A stretch of DNA of 64,000 bases, taken from positions 21,149,500 through 21,213,499 of the forward strand of contig OY747710.1 in NCBI GenBank assembly GCA_963556495.2, written 5' to 3'. The position numbers were made by a program, and so were the translations under genes. The notes below the pieces were generated by a model. The model saw nothing but the letters and a program-made list of their open reading frames with translations, ran no database searches and was not told the DNA's origin. This stretch comes from Valencia hispanica (lineage: Eukaryota > Chordata > Actinopteri > Cyprinodontiformes > Valenciidae). Positions 24,666-38,213 of this stretch are shown here, one piece after another. Each line of letters begins with the position of its first letter. Position 1 is the stretch's first letter.

Positions 24666-24984
24666 AAAATGAATCTCCTGTAATAACAAACTTTATGTAG
24701 ATTGTGAAGAATTACTTTAAACTTTTTGTTGTCAGAGTAGAAACGAAATCTGCTGTGAAAGATAGTTTATTTTAGCAACATTAATCATTTATAATACAAG
24801 CTGAGGCAATGTTAAAGAGCTGTGTAGGAGAGTTTTTCTCATATTTTAAAAATATTGTCGAAAGAAAAGACATAATGACTTTAGTTTAATGTGTTAGAAC
24901 AGTAATTAGTGCAACTAGTATTACTTATTATTAATGTGTATTCCCTAGAGAATGTAGATCCTTACCCTCACTGGTGAAATTCAT

Positions 24985-25308
24985 AAAAGGCGGGCATTTC
25001 ATCGGCTCAGAAGGTAGAAGCTCATCCTGTAACCGGAGGGTTGTCGGTTCGAACCTCCGCTCTGTCCGTCTCAGTCGTTGTGTCCTTGGGCAAGACACTT
25101 TAACCTACTGGTGGTGGTCAGATGGGCTGGTGGCCAGTGTTCGGCAGCCTCGCTTCTCTCAGTGTGCCCCAGGGCTCTAGCTGGGGCTATAATGCAGCTC
25201 ACCATCACCAGCGTGTCAATGTGTTCGTGAATGACTGAACGTAGTGTGAAGCGCTTTGGGGTCCTCAGGACTAGATAAAGTGCTATACAAGTACAGGCCA
25301 TTTACCAA
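24985..25308 (+). mobile_element. tRNA-derived SINE with L2-like tail
   Basis: Box A-like CGGCTCAGAAGGTAGA (from about 25003) and box B-like GGTTCGAACCTCC (25047) give a tRNA-type RNA polymerase III promoter. The body ends with GTAGTGTGAAGCGCTTTGGGG and a tail GTGCTATACAAGTACAGGCC, which resembles the 3' end used by fish L2-type LINEs. Such a tail would let an L2 reverse transcriptase copy it. Confidence 0.75.
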
Positions 25309-25816
25309 GTTTCTGACAGAGGTAGAAAGAAGCTTTGCTATATTTGGTGTAATAGTGTATTACTCCTACGTGCACAATAAAATTAAATGGGAATTAAAAT
25401 GGTGCTAACATGCATGCAGAAGTTTTGTGTAATTTTCTGTCTATTTAGATAGACAGAAAATTACTAAAAGTATTATTACAATATAGCGAAGAGTAATCGT
25501 CACTTTCCTTCTTTTTTTATTTTCTTTTTTCAGGATGGGCTCTGAGACACCTTCAGACATCATGTAAACTAAAGTGTGCAGAAGCAGCTTGCTCTAAGAG
25601 GTTGCTACACTTACCAGCTACAAACAAACTTAAGACTGTGAAGAATGGGTGGTGCCGGTTTTGGGAAAAATGTCAGAGAGCTAGCTAGACTAGTTATATT
25701 AGTTGGTGGGGAAGTCCACTCGACCACTTTCCTCACAGGATTGTAAGAATTTTTGTTTAGAGTTTGGAGGGCTTTTTCATTGTAGATTATACAGAATTTA
25801 AAAAACTAAGAAGCAG

Positions 25817-28800
25817 ATGGACTACAGCGAGAAAGTGCTGTGTGCGACGGGGGAGGTGGAGCTAGACCCAAACATTGTGAGTGAGGAGGCTGGAAAACTT
25901 TATGCAGAACTACAAGTAAGGATGTTTTTTCTTCCTCTGAGTGCTTTTTTTCCTTATTAATGAAAATGTGAGTAAAATATTAAAAGCATGTGGTCGAAAA
26001 ACCTGCGCTTTCTTTTTTTCCTCCTTTGCCCTACCATAGACTGTTATTGAGACTCATGGTGAAGGTGTGGTGGAGTCCCTGGTGCCCACATTCGTGTGGG
26101 TCTTGGAGGGGCTGGCTAACTGCAAGGCCAAGCTGAGAGAAAGGGAGGAGGAGGCAGAGAGGGAGAAAGCTGAGCGAGAAGAGCTGCTGGAGAGATACCA
26201 AGCAGAGAAAGCTCTGAGGAAGGAAAGTCAGGAGGTGAGAATTGATGCAACATCAGGTAACTGGATTTATTTATTTAGGTAAGAAATGAAATTTCTTATA
26301 TTTAAGAGCTTCTTGGCCAGACTGCACTGCTTTCTTTTTTGACACGATGGGAAAGTAAAAAGAAAGGAAGAGAATTGTGGAGCAGCATTAGTCTGGGACA
26401 TCCTTTTGAATAATTTCCAGAAGCTGGAGGGTGTCGCGTTTATCTGTTCAAACAATTCTCTTTTAGTATAGACATGATAGGGATATCTAATGTTCAGTAA
26501 GGAGACGGGTTCTGTGTCCCTGAGGTGAACATGTTTTGGTCCAAAATGTGCAAATCGACCCCCAGAACAAAAACCAAAGACCTTGTGAAGATGGATGGCT
26601 GAAGCTGGTAAGTTGGTGTCATTACTGTATCTACAGTGGAGTGTGTCCTATACTAACATGGGCTGAAAGGCCACTCAGAGAGGAGGAAGTCATTACTCCA
26701 ACAGAAACGTAAAAAAGCCTGATTGCAGTACTTCATCTCTGGAGACATGTCCTGTGGTCTAATCAAACTAAGTTGTTTACTCTGTGTATATAAACGTCTG
26801 TAAAAAATGCATTTCTGTTTGTCCCTGAGCTGTTAAGTATTTTTCTTTTAGAAATATCTGGAATTGGATGACCAGTTCGAACAAGAGAGGCGAGCCATGA
26901 GGGGGAGGGAAAAGGAGAAGGAGCTGCGGGAGAGGGATCTTGAGAAGAAAGCAAGACGACAAGCTGATCAATGTGAGTTTTTGAGTATAAAAGAATATAC
27001 AGTTTATTACAATTTATTTTCTTATCAGTTTATTATTTCCACAGTAAAATGTGTACAGATCTCAGTGAAAAAAGTCTGTTTTTGTGTAGTAAAAATAAAG
27101 AGGAAGATAATTCAGTGATCTATAACTTATGCAAGTCAATCAAGGGGAGGGGCTGAATTTATTTTTAGAGCAGATTTGTACAACTCTCCAATAACCCCAG
27201 AAAAAGTCACTAGATTTTTTTTGCTAGTCGCTTTCTTGAACAAGAATCGCTGGGGGGGGGTGTCTAAAAACGTGCTAAATATAGCGACAAAGGTGCTAAA
27301 TTGAGAACACTGTCAGCAACTCACTGCTCATTCTTACTCATCTTGCCCTCATCACTACAACGGAAGCATCAGTTTATGATGAGCAGGCCTAATGACAGCC
27401 AGTCAATGTCCACTTCATGGTGTGGTTAACCCCTAACAACTCGAGCACAAAATTTTATTTAAAGGCAATTCGCATGCAGAAACGGTAAAATTAAATATTA
27501 GATTAACGCGTTTAAAAAACATAGCGCTCCTAATATGGTAGTAATTAATTATCACAATTAATGTGATAATTTGACACCCAATTTATATATTTTTTTAATT
27601 TTATTTATTTATTTATTTATTTTCTCCCTCAAAGATTTCTGTTTGTGATATTTAATTTGTAGAGGTTGTAGGTCACATTAAGGGTGGGAAGAAGTTCAGA
27701 TTTTTTTATGTATTTTTTAAAATGTTTTATCTTGATCTCATTTTTTTACGTCACACAAAGGGGGACATTTTACCAGGGAGCTTGGGGGTGTGTATGTGCT
27801 GTATTTTGATATCTGTTTTCATCAATGTGTAACAAAAAGTAGCTAAAGAACAGATACTGTTTCACTGATACAAAATGAGACCAACAAGAGCTGTGCAATT
27901 TCCTTGTTCTCCTCATGCTTGTGTGTCCGCTATGAGTTCTCCAGGTCCCTCCAATGTCATGCATGATAGTTTAACTGGCCTAAATTGCCCTTAGGTGTAA
28001 GGCAAGGCAATTTTATTTGTACACTTTCAACAACAAGGTAATTCAAGTGTGTAAGTGTGTGTTTGCATGGTTCCCTTGTGAATGTTTTCCATTCTGTAAA
28101 GTGTATACCCTGCTGGACATGGACACCAGTCCCTCTGTGGCCCTGGAGGGAATAATTGCAAATTGATTGAAAATTAGAGGTCAACCACACATTTAGACCG
28201 TATGTGTATTTATTTTTGGCTTGAAAGGCATTCTAACCGTGTGTCTTCTCTTTTCTTACAGTGGTGGCCTTGGAGGAGCAAAAGGCAAATCTCTCTAGAG
28301 AGCTGAGTACACTGAGAAATACTCACAACAAGGTTAGATACTCATCTGCAGCCCAGACATTCTCAATTTTGAACAGAAGTGTATAAAAATGATTAAAGAC
28401 ACAAGTTTAATGCCAATATGGAGCTTTTAGTGATTTGTATAAATTGTTGTTGTTGCAGAAAACAACATTCATCTTTGAAAAAACAGGGCAAAAATATATT
28501 GTGGGAAAACAGCTGCCGTTCAGACACATTCCCTCGACATGCTTTTTTATCCAGTCTCATTACCAGCTCTCTGCTCAGATACACATGCAGCTGGTGTAAC
28601 AACAAACAGATCATCAGCTCTTCCCTCAACATTCTGTCAAATCTTTTCTCAATTCATCAACCTGTAGGACATTCAGTTCAGACATGAATTGGTTTCAGAT
28701 TTTGGACATTTTAGTACAGTCAAACATGACAGATGCAAAATGAAACAAACAAAAGTAGGATAAGATAATAATTCACAACATTTAAGCCTGGCATCATTGC

Positions 28801-31800
28801 AGTTCTGCTGATAAGGGCACGCTCACCTCAGCTGTAAAGCCCTTAAATATTACTTTAGCCTACTGTCCTACATGTTTTAGGTGTTTCCCTGCTGTCGCAC
28901 ACCCAACTTAAATGCATTGGTCATTCACAGGGTTCTTCAGCACTTCATGGCACACTGAAGCAGAGATGTAATCATTTGAATCAGATATGCTGGAACTAAG
29001 ACATAAAGGACAGTGGGCCCTGAGGACCACAGGTCTAGCCACCAGCGGGTGGTCTGCTTTTATCCTGCATAGAGTTATTGTGTGCATAGATTCTGTGTGT
29101 TTGTTGGAAATTGGAAAGTTCTTCCTGTATCATTTCAAAATTGCACAGTGTGGATATATACAGTAACTGAAGAAAGTTGTCCACATTGAAGTTTCTTATT
29201 TGAAGTTCGGACACATTTTTGTGTTTTCTTGCAAATCATGACACACTGGTTTAAAAAAAATGGTTTAAAAAAATGGTAAATGTGGCTAATATTAAAGTTT
29301 TTGCACAAGATCTTCTAAAAGTCTGATCAACATTTCTAAAAATGTACAAACAGATCCTAAAAACTTGCCAGTCAATGCATAAAAAAAATCTGATCACATA
29401 TCAAAGCAGAATCATGTCATACCCAATGGAAAGTCAACTCTCTGTAAGTCTGTATAACATCTGGTCAAGGTGCAATTTGTTTAAGAAAGAAAACTAAAGA
29501 CATAAGTGTGTCTGGAGCCACATTGTTATCTTTTTAAATATATTTCTTTTTATACCAGAAAAGGTGTTTTAGGTTGACAAAATAACATTCTGCCTCAGAT
29601 AATTAATAATACTTTTTAAACATTAATTTCCTCTTCTGTTTACTTTGGGACCTTTAGTTTAGCATAGTACAATTTTAACCCCTGTTAAAAAAATGAATGT
29701 CTTGTTTCTAACATATCGTTCACGTTTTCTCCTTTAGTTGACTAACTCGTATCGAGAACTTCTGGAGAAAAGGAAGGACTCTGAAAGGGATTCTCCTTTA
29801 AGGTTGTTTACAGCTCTCTTGTCTTAAAACTCAATTCATTCTGCTCAGTGTTTTTCTAAATGTATGTAGGTAAGCTCTAAATTATCCATGATGGTAGCAT
29901 TTTTGTGACCCACATTAAGGCTCCAAGAAGCTTGAGGTTGTCTAAATATCAAACCATACTGCTGTTTTGGCCTGGACTGTTCCTCTAGTGTGTGATTTCT
30001 TGATTGTATTTTCAGGCTTCCAGACATGTGGGTTTGTTGCTTCTGTATGTACACTTGTTACAAAAGGGAAGGGAAACTGTAGCTTTACATTCAACCAATA
30101 TTTTAACATAACGAAGAAATCCAGAGGTGCATGCATGGAGATGTTTTTATAGCAAACAAAAAGACAACCTTCTACAGCATCAGCTGTAAGCATCTCCTTT
30201 GCTTTTATAATCCCGCTGTCTAAAGTGTGAAAAAAGAAAAGTGAATACAGAAAATTTATTGAATTTTAAATCATTATACCTTATTCTACTATCTAGAACA
30301 GGGATCAGCAACCTTTACAATCCAGAGAGCCATTTTTACTTTTAACTGTGGCTCTATTTACCTTCTAAAATGTTAACAATTGGAATAAGATGTTTCTGAT
30401 AAATGTTTGGGTTCAATTGGAGCTTTGTTAACATTTGCACCACATGTTGCATTCAGGAACCACGTTCGTCCCAAGAATGCAGACTTCCCATCTCACCAAG
30501 TGTTATCCGGATCCAGTGTTAATGAAAAAGTGAGTATCTAACACCTTGGAGAGGTGTTTACAGCCCATTTACACAAATTTCATGTTTTTATTGGGATTTT
30601 GTTCTGTGATATTTCAACAGAAGGAATGAAAACATCACATTTTTCTTTTACAGATAAAAATCTGAAAAGCGTGATTGGAGCATTAATCCCCTGAGTGTAT
30701 ACTTTTTAGACGCACTTTTCACTGCATTTGCAGCTTCAAGTCTTCTGAAGTTTTGCACTTCTTTAGACTAATATTTTTGCTCAAAAAGTTCTCTAACAAA
30801 TCACTTAGGCGTTCAAAACCAGATGTATTTATACGAAGATTAAAGTACACAAAGAAGGACTTCTGAAAGCAACTGGATGTGCTTTAATTTGTTGAGGGTT
30901 ATCAAAGCAAAGAGATTAAAAGCATTCTGAAGACCAAGGATCTGTTCTGTTACACTCCACAATTATGAAATAAAGTCATTTGTTTCTTGCTGTTGTTTTT
31001 AGCAGATTATTCAGAGACCACATTCGAACTCTGGTCCACCAGTTCTGGAAGCTCTAGAAACTAAAGAAGAAAAAGTGATTGATGCTGCTTTAAAACCTGC
31101 AGCGGATGAGTTCATCGCCGACCTCATAAGCTCCATACCTGAGCTTACACAGTTTCACAGTTGTGTAAAAGCAAGGTAATCTTAAACCATGAATTGGCTA
31201 ATAAAACACTGGGATTTAAATGGAAACCTTGTGACTGATGTAACTATTAACTAAACCAAAGTTCACTTCAACTTACTGATTTGAAAACCTTTTGCTCTCA
31301 ACGACTTGCTTTCTTCTTCAGCACTCCTGAAAAATCTAAAACTGATGAGCCACTAAAAGATGAAGTGGGCAGCAGCCTGGAGGACCAGATGAGGAACTTG
31401 GATGAGCTTCAGATGGAGGAGGTAAAAGGAGATGAGGGGGAGGAAAAGAACCAGAAGATGGAGGAGGAGGAAAGGGAGGAGGTTGATAAAGAGGACAGCA
31501 TGGAGTGGGACCTCCGCAACACAGACTCCGTATTCTCAGAGTTGTCAGAACTAAGTCGGGATTATTTAGAGAGTGTAGACCGAGGGGCCAGCATTAGAGG
31601 TAAACAAGCTTTCATTAATGCTTTTGACAAGCTACTTTATATTTCCCCCTGTTTTTTTTGTCAAACTGTTGTGAGTTCATTATTTTTTTGTTTCTCTTAC
31701 AAAAAAAGAGGCAGGCATTAGATGTGACATAGTTTGGGTTTCTAAAAATGGTTCAGTCTCAGTAAAGTGTTAAACAGATTATCTTTTCTTAATTTGTATT

Positions 31801-34800
31801 TAAATGTTTTGCACCGTTTGACTGTTTACTTCTTTGCCATGAAAACACAGATTATAGTCATACCACAGCTTGTTGTCATCAGTGAGTTTCTTTATGCAAA
31901 AGTTTTTCTTCTTTTGTCTGTTTGTTACTGAATTTCCCCACGGGGGATTATTAAAGTATCTCTTATTCTTAGGCAGTGGAGACCAGTTTGAGCTGATTCT
32001 TGCCCAGTTTGAGGAACTGAAAGTGCTCCAGTGAGTTCCACATTTACATACAGTTTAGTTCACTGTTGCTCTAGTGTGTGACTTCTTGAGTGTATTTTAA
32101 ACTAGCTAAACATTTAAACTGATTGGAATGTTTGTATGATTGTTTTGAAATGACTTCTTGTAAAGTACCTTGAGATGACATCTGTTGTGAATCGGCGGTA
32201 TATAAATAAACTGAATTGAATTACACAGAATGGAAGGGAAATGTGTAGCTTAACGTTCAACCAACATTTTAACATAACGAAGAACTCCAGAGGTGCATGC
32301 ATGGAGATGTTTTTATAGCAAACAAAAAGACAACCCATTTCCTGGTTTTTTAAGCAGTCTAATAAGCATCTCACTTGCTATTATAACCTCGCTGTCTAAA
32401 GTGAGAAAAACGAAAACTGAATACAGAAAATATCTTGAATCTCAAATCCTTATAACTTATTCTACTATCTAGAACAGGGATCAGCTACCTTTACATTCCA
32501 TAGAGTCATTTTTACTCTTGGTCCAGCTAAACAAAATTTGTCAAGAGCCTCAATTCTCTGAAAAATAATTGTTTAGTTACCAGTTCTACACTTTTTTTTA
32601 ATAGTAAAATTAAAGAATTGTAATTTCATTCTAGGACTGCACAGTGGCACCGCAAGAACGTCCTAGGTTGGAATCCCGGCCTGCAAGATTTCTGCATAGA
32701 GTTTGCATGTTCTCCCTGTGCACGTGTGGGTTCTCTTCAGGTACTCTGTCTTTCTCCCACAGTCCAAAAACATTAAGCTAATTAGTTTCTCAAAGATTTA
32801 AGTGTCTGCTTGGATTGCTCTGTGTCCCTGTGTTGCCCTGTGAGGAACTGGCACCTGCCAGAGATCGGCACCACCCTCCTTGCGACCCCTGCAGAGATAG
32901 TCGGGATTAGATAATGGATGAAGGATTGAACTGTTGTGGATTAAAAAAGAAAAATGCTACTTGTACAAAAGGAGAGAGAATTTCTTGAGGTTCACATTTT
33001 TGGAAAGTGAAAGAGAAAAAGCACATGATTTGTGACCTAAAATTTCTTACAACATTACTATTATTCTGTTGTGGACATTCTTTCAAGATATTGCATAAAA
33101 GCTCATAGAAAATTATGTGAAATAATCTTTTTTTATTACCTTTTTGTATTTAAAAGAAAAACCAAGCTCAGTTCTTTATAATTTTTGACCAAAAGAGCCA
33201 CAGGTGGCTATAGAGTCACAGATTGCAGACCTTTAATATAAAAGAAAAAAAAAAAACATGCATTCATGTATCCATTATCTGTATCCACTTGTCCTTGCAG
33301 TAGGTAGCTGGTGCCTTTGTCCATGGGTCATTGGGTGAGAGGCAGGGTACACCCTAGACACTGGACAAACAATCATGCACACGCACTTACACCTAGGGAC
33401 AATTTAGAGAGACAAATTAACCATACAATCTTGTTTTTGGATTGTGGGAGAATCCACACATGCACAGGGAGAACGTGCAAACTCGGGCTCACCTCAGGCT
33501 GGGTTTCGAACCCAGCACTTTTTTGCTGTGCAGCCCTTTTAAAGAAAAATTCTAAATTTTGAGAAAAATAAATCACTTTTTTGTCTTTTTTTTAATTACA
33601 TCCTTTAAATTTGATTTTGCTCTTGCCGTGTTTGTTCAAATATTACAGTATTTTAAAAAGGCTTTTTGTGGCTTCTAAGTGCTCCGTGATCAGGGTTTGA
33701 AGCTAGTCTATTGCTTCTTAAATTTTGCCATATATAAAAGCACTGAAATTCTTCTGTTGTTATTTTCAGAAACAGAATAAAGGTATCAAAGAGGACAAGC
33801 TCTGCTTTAAAGAATCAGTATCTTATGTTGGATATGTTAGTCCAAATTAGTATTCTTAAGTTGTTTTAGATCTTGAAATGGTGCTGGCCTCTGTTTTTGC
33901 AAATCCCAAAGAAGGGGGAAAAACCTGGGAAATTATTCAATACTAGGTTCCCAATCAGAAGCCAAATTGTGCATCATGTTTTGTTTATGTCTGGAAAAGT
34001 ATGAGATTTTGACCTGGAAAAAATTTTGGAATCCTGTTTTATTTATTTATTTATTTTTCAGTATTTCTGTATTTACAGTCTGAAAGAGTTTCTGCAGCTA
34101 TTTCCAAACAATTTCAAAACCATCCAAATCGAATTGTCTCTGTCTTCAGTGAGACAGTTGAAGCTGCCCGTAAGACGTTGATTTCTCGGGTTGTTGAGCT
34201 GACTGACGATCGCTCTGCCCTCACTCTGGAAGTGGCGACTCTCCAGGAAACTGTTGCACATGTAGAGGGACGGCTGAAGGAAAAGGAGGAGGAAATCAGG
34301 AGGTGTGGAACGCCTTTCTTGATGTCCCACTGATTTCAAACATGTTTGACCTTCAGCTCTTTTTACCTGAACATACCCTGTCCTCTTTAATCTCTGTTTG
34401 TTAAAGACTACGGAGAGAACTGGAAGCCTGCCAGCCTGAGGATGCTGATGTAAAAACTTATCTTAATTTTAAGAATATATTTTTTTATTTTTTTTTTGTG
34501 AATATACAGTGTGGATTATGACCTCTTTAAATCAAATATTAAACCCATACTCATGCAGGCTGGTCTGCCCACATCCATGCGTCACTTCTCTCGTTCTGAA
34601 ATGGCTCGTGTGGTCATGGAGAAGAACCAGTATAAGCAGCGTCTGTTTGAGCTGCAGGAGGCTCTGAGACACAGTCAGACAATGAGGTAATTTTAGTTTT
34701 TCTTACATTCTTTATTTCAGAAGCCTATTTGAATATTTGTTGTGTGGATGTCTTCCTGTCTCTGAGTACTTTGCTCTTTTTTTTATTTTTAGAGCAACAA

Positions 34801-37800
34801 AGGGGGAGAGGTTTACAGAGGATAGAAAATCAAGTGTTTGGACAAAGTAAGTATTATCTTTTCCTATTATTTGTTTATTTAAGCATTTTTCATACCCATA
34901 ATTTTGTCACCTAAATTGCAGTTTGGTTTAGGAATCGACCTCAGTAATAACTAAGCAGACTTAGTTCCCATGCCTGTGCTCAATGTGTTCAGTAATAAAG
35001 CAAGCTGTAAATCTGCATTGGCATAAATAAATACTGCATTACCTGTCAGAGTCATATAAATCATAATAAAACACTAGCTTTATGCACGCTTTGATTTTGG
35101 CAAAAAATATTAAAGAAACTCGCGGTTCGGAAAAAGAGGGACTATTCAGTTTGTGTGTACCTTTGGGACACACTTTTGATACATCCTTTTGTCAAAGGAC
35201 ACCTTAAACATAGTTACTTTTGTTGAAGCAAAATAAAGGTCTGTGGAATTTATTCTCAGCCATAAATAGATTTTATTTTATGGTCTAGTCGTTCAGTATT
35301 ACCAAATATTAATCAGTCAGACTTTATTTATAGAGAAATTTGTATACAATTAAATGCAACACAAAGTGCTTGGAAACGCCCTCTGCCACTTTAGGACCAT
35401 TCCTAACAAAAAACAAATACTCACACTTATATAAACACATTCATAGGATATGGTTTATAGTTTAAGCAGCACCACAACTGAGCTGTGATATTTTCAGACT
35501 TGCCAACAAATAAGCTTTACTGCCATAGTTGCTTCCATAATGAAACTAAAGTGAAGGCATTAGGGTCAGAGATGTCATGTTGTATTTCTGGTATTAATGT
35601 TAGTTTTATTCATTTTGCTTACTGGTTCTTATTTTCTGTGCATTTAGATTTAACCGCTTGTTCGGCCTGTCCAAGGAGCCACTGGTACCTCCTCCCACGT
35701 CTGCATTGATCCTGCCAGCTTCCTCCTCACTTAACCGCTCCGCCCAGGGGTCTCCACAGCTACCAACAATTAGTAAAGCCCAGGCTGAGTAAGTACTTTT
35801 TTCCTGTTCCTATTATTCCAGAGGCATATTTATTTTTTAAATTGAAAGTCTGTAAATTTCAACTCTACAGGCAAACGAGAGAAATTATATTTTCACCTGA
35901 AATATTAGGGAAATCTTAAACATGCTGTGCAATTTAAATATTTAGGTTTTAATACAAGCTTAATGAACAAGGTATGCATATTGTAAAAGGAATAAAGCAC
36001 ATTTATAAATTGTGATGTACTGAATGTTTGCTCTATCTTCAAATACAGTAACTATCTAGTGTAATGATGCAAATATTGTATTAGAAATGGACCAATTTGA
36101 GTTTTGTGGCTCATATCTAATCCTTAGCTTTTGGTTAGCTTAGCTTTTTATTTAGGAGGTTCCTATTTCTCTTTCAACACTATAATTAATAGGGTTGGAA
36201 AAAGATCCTGTCGTACAAGATCTCACAATATTAACGCATCACAATATTTCTCGTTGGGGTGACTGCCATCCCGTGAGCATTGGCCAGTTGCGGTCAGCAT
36301 GGCTTCGTCTGATGAAGTTGTAATTGAAGGTGCCCCAACTATGCTTGAATGATTTGTTTGGCAAGATTTTGGGTCTCTAGTAGTAATGATAAAAGGCGAC
36401 AGAGTGTATAACAAGACATGGACAATATGTAAGCACTGCAAGTTGTTCAGATGCTGATGGAGGCGGAAAGCATTGCTAAAATGGCCGATGGCTGGATGTC
36501 TAAGGAAAAGAGAGCCCCCTATTGGTAGCACCAGGGAAATGGAAGATAAGATGTGGGACTGCAAACCATTAGCATATATCTAAAGGATTAAAAAGCAATC
36601 AGAAAAAAGACATCAGTATGTTGAGTTTGAGGCAAAATTAATAAAAATGCAGAATAAAGGTCTTTTTGTAGCATAAATTCAATCTTTGAAGTTTTCTTTA
36701 AAGTAATATTGTCTTGTTCTTGTGAACTCAATATAGTGTCTTGTCTTGTAAGTTTTATGTATCGTTACACCCCTAATATTTAAGATCATTGAAAGGATTT
36801 TTTCCTAGCCTTCATGTCCATCATTAATTACTTGCTGTATATTGGAAGCACAGGCGATGTCACACTGGGTGTGAAAGAGCAGTCACTGGTTAAATGAAAG
36901 ATAAGATTACATACTGTTTCCAAACTGTTAGTATCTTACATTAGAGTTTAGCAAAGTGAAGCTTCCATGTTTATTTTCTGGGGAATGTAGTTCTTTACCT
37001 TAACTCTGAGATTTACTAAAGGCACCATTTTCAAATGCATTATGTTCTATGACTGACAAAGCATCAAACCTCAAAAAGATGAAACAAGGCAACTTTGTCG
37101 TAACCCATTTAGCCTTCCTGATATCTGCTGAAGTCAAGTGAAGAAAAAATGGTGTGGTTTTTTTCTCTCCAGATCTGCTGCTCCTTCTGGTGTTTCACCA
37201 CGCGCCCGAAGGAGGGAACTCTACAGAGAAATCCGCTCCCATGTTTGGGGAACTCTAGGAAAGCGACACATACATGGCTGGAGCTTGCCATTGGCAAACA
37301 CTCAGGTACTCCTCAGACGGCCGTTTTAGTATTCATTCTTAACTGCCTGCCATTACTGCTGCTAAAATTGCAGGGAGTTACACATGCAGTATTACATTAG
37401 GATTAAATGTGATTATTCCAGGAGTCTGGTGAGCCTGTTGCAGAACCTAAAGATGTGCCTGTTTTAGTTCAACTCAGACTCCTAGACCAAAGGGACTCCA
37501 CCGCCAAGGTAAACCCACACAAATTTACATCACACCTTTAAAGTAAAACTATTTTCTAACTTAATTTTTTTCTGTGCAGCTCAACTGTGCTGTTGCAGTT
37601 ACACCAGAGATCTCAGGGGAAGCCACAGTAAGTATTTCACAATCCTAGTGTAATGCAACCCCAGTCATTTTCTAATGATGGATCATCACCTTGTCATAAT
37701 TAACACCCACTAAGCACAAGTCTGCTCCTGCTGCTCATGTTTCCACGCTCTGTGTCCACCCTGCTCTGTCAGTGTTCTGTGTGGGTTGTTTCGGGTCCTG

Positions 37801-38177
37801 CTTCCTGCAGTGAAATCACAGTGATTGACCCAGCACGGTCCAACACAGTACTGGATCAGTTCAGCCTCCCTCCCACAGCCCCCGCCCTCTGCATCTGTGC
37901 TGTTCCCCCCATAGGTCAGTCCTGCATCAACTGGCTGCAGCTTTTTTGTTTAATTTTTAAAATGAACTTCTTTTGTTGCTTAATCTTTTGCTGAAATAAT
38001 TTGGAAATTACTCAGCGTTTCCTTTGACACGATCTGGTTGGTTTTGTTTTGTCAGAAAACTCGGCAGGAACTGTGTGGATTGGAACTCAGGAAGGAAGGT
38101 AGCAACAGCTGGAAAAGCAGATATCGTCCACTTCTAACATAGTTACTTGACTCTCATACATAATTTCTTTCCTTCAT

Positions 38178-38213
<36 letters not shown>

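Noticed and set aside
25003..25060. tRNA-like sequence with boxes A and B
   Set aside because: It does not fold as a full tRNA and is followed by a SINE body and L2-like tail; it belongs to a SINE.
29380..29520. Intron segment considered as an old transposon piece
   Set aside because: No terminal repeats and no convincing frame.
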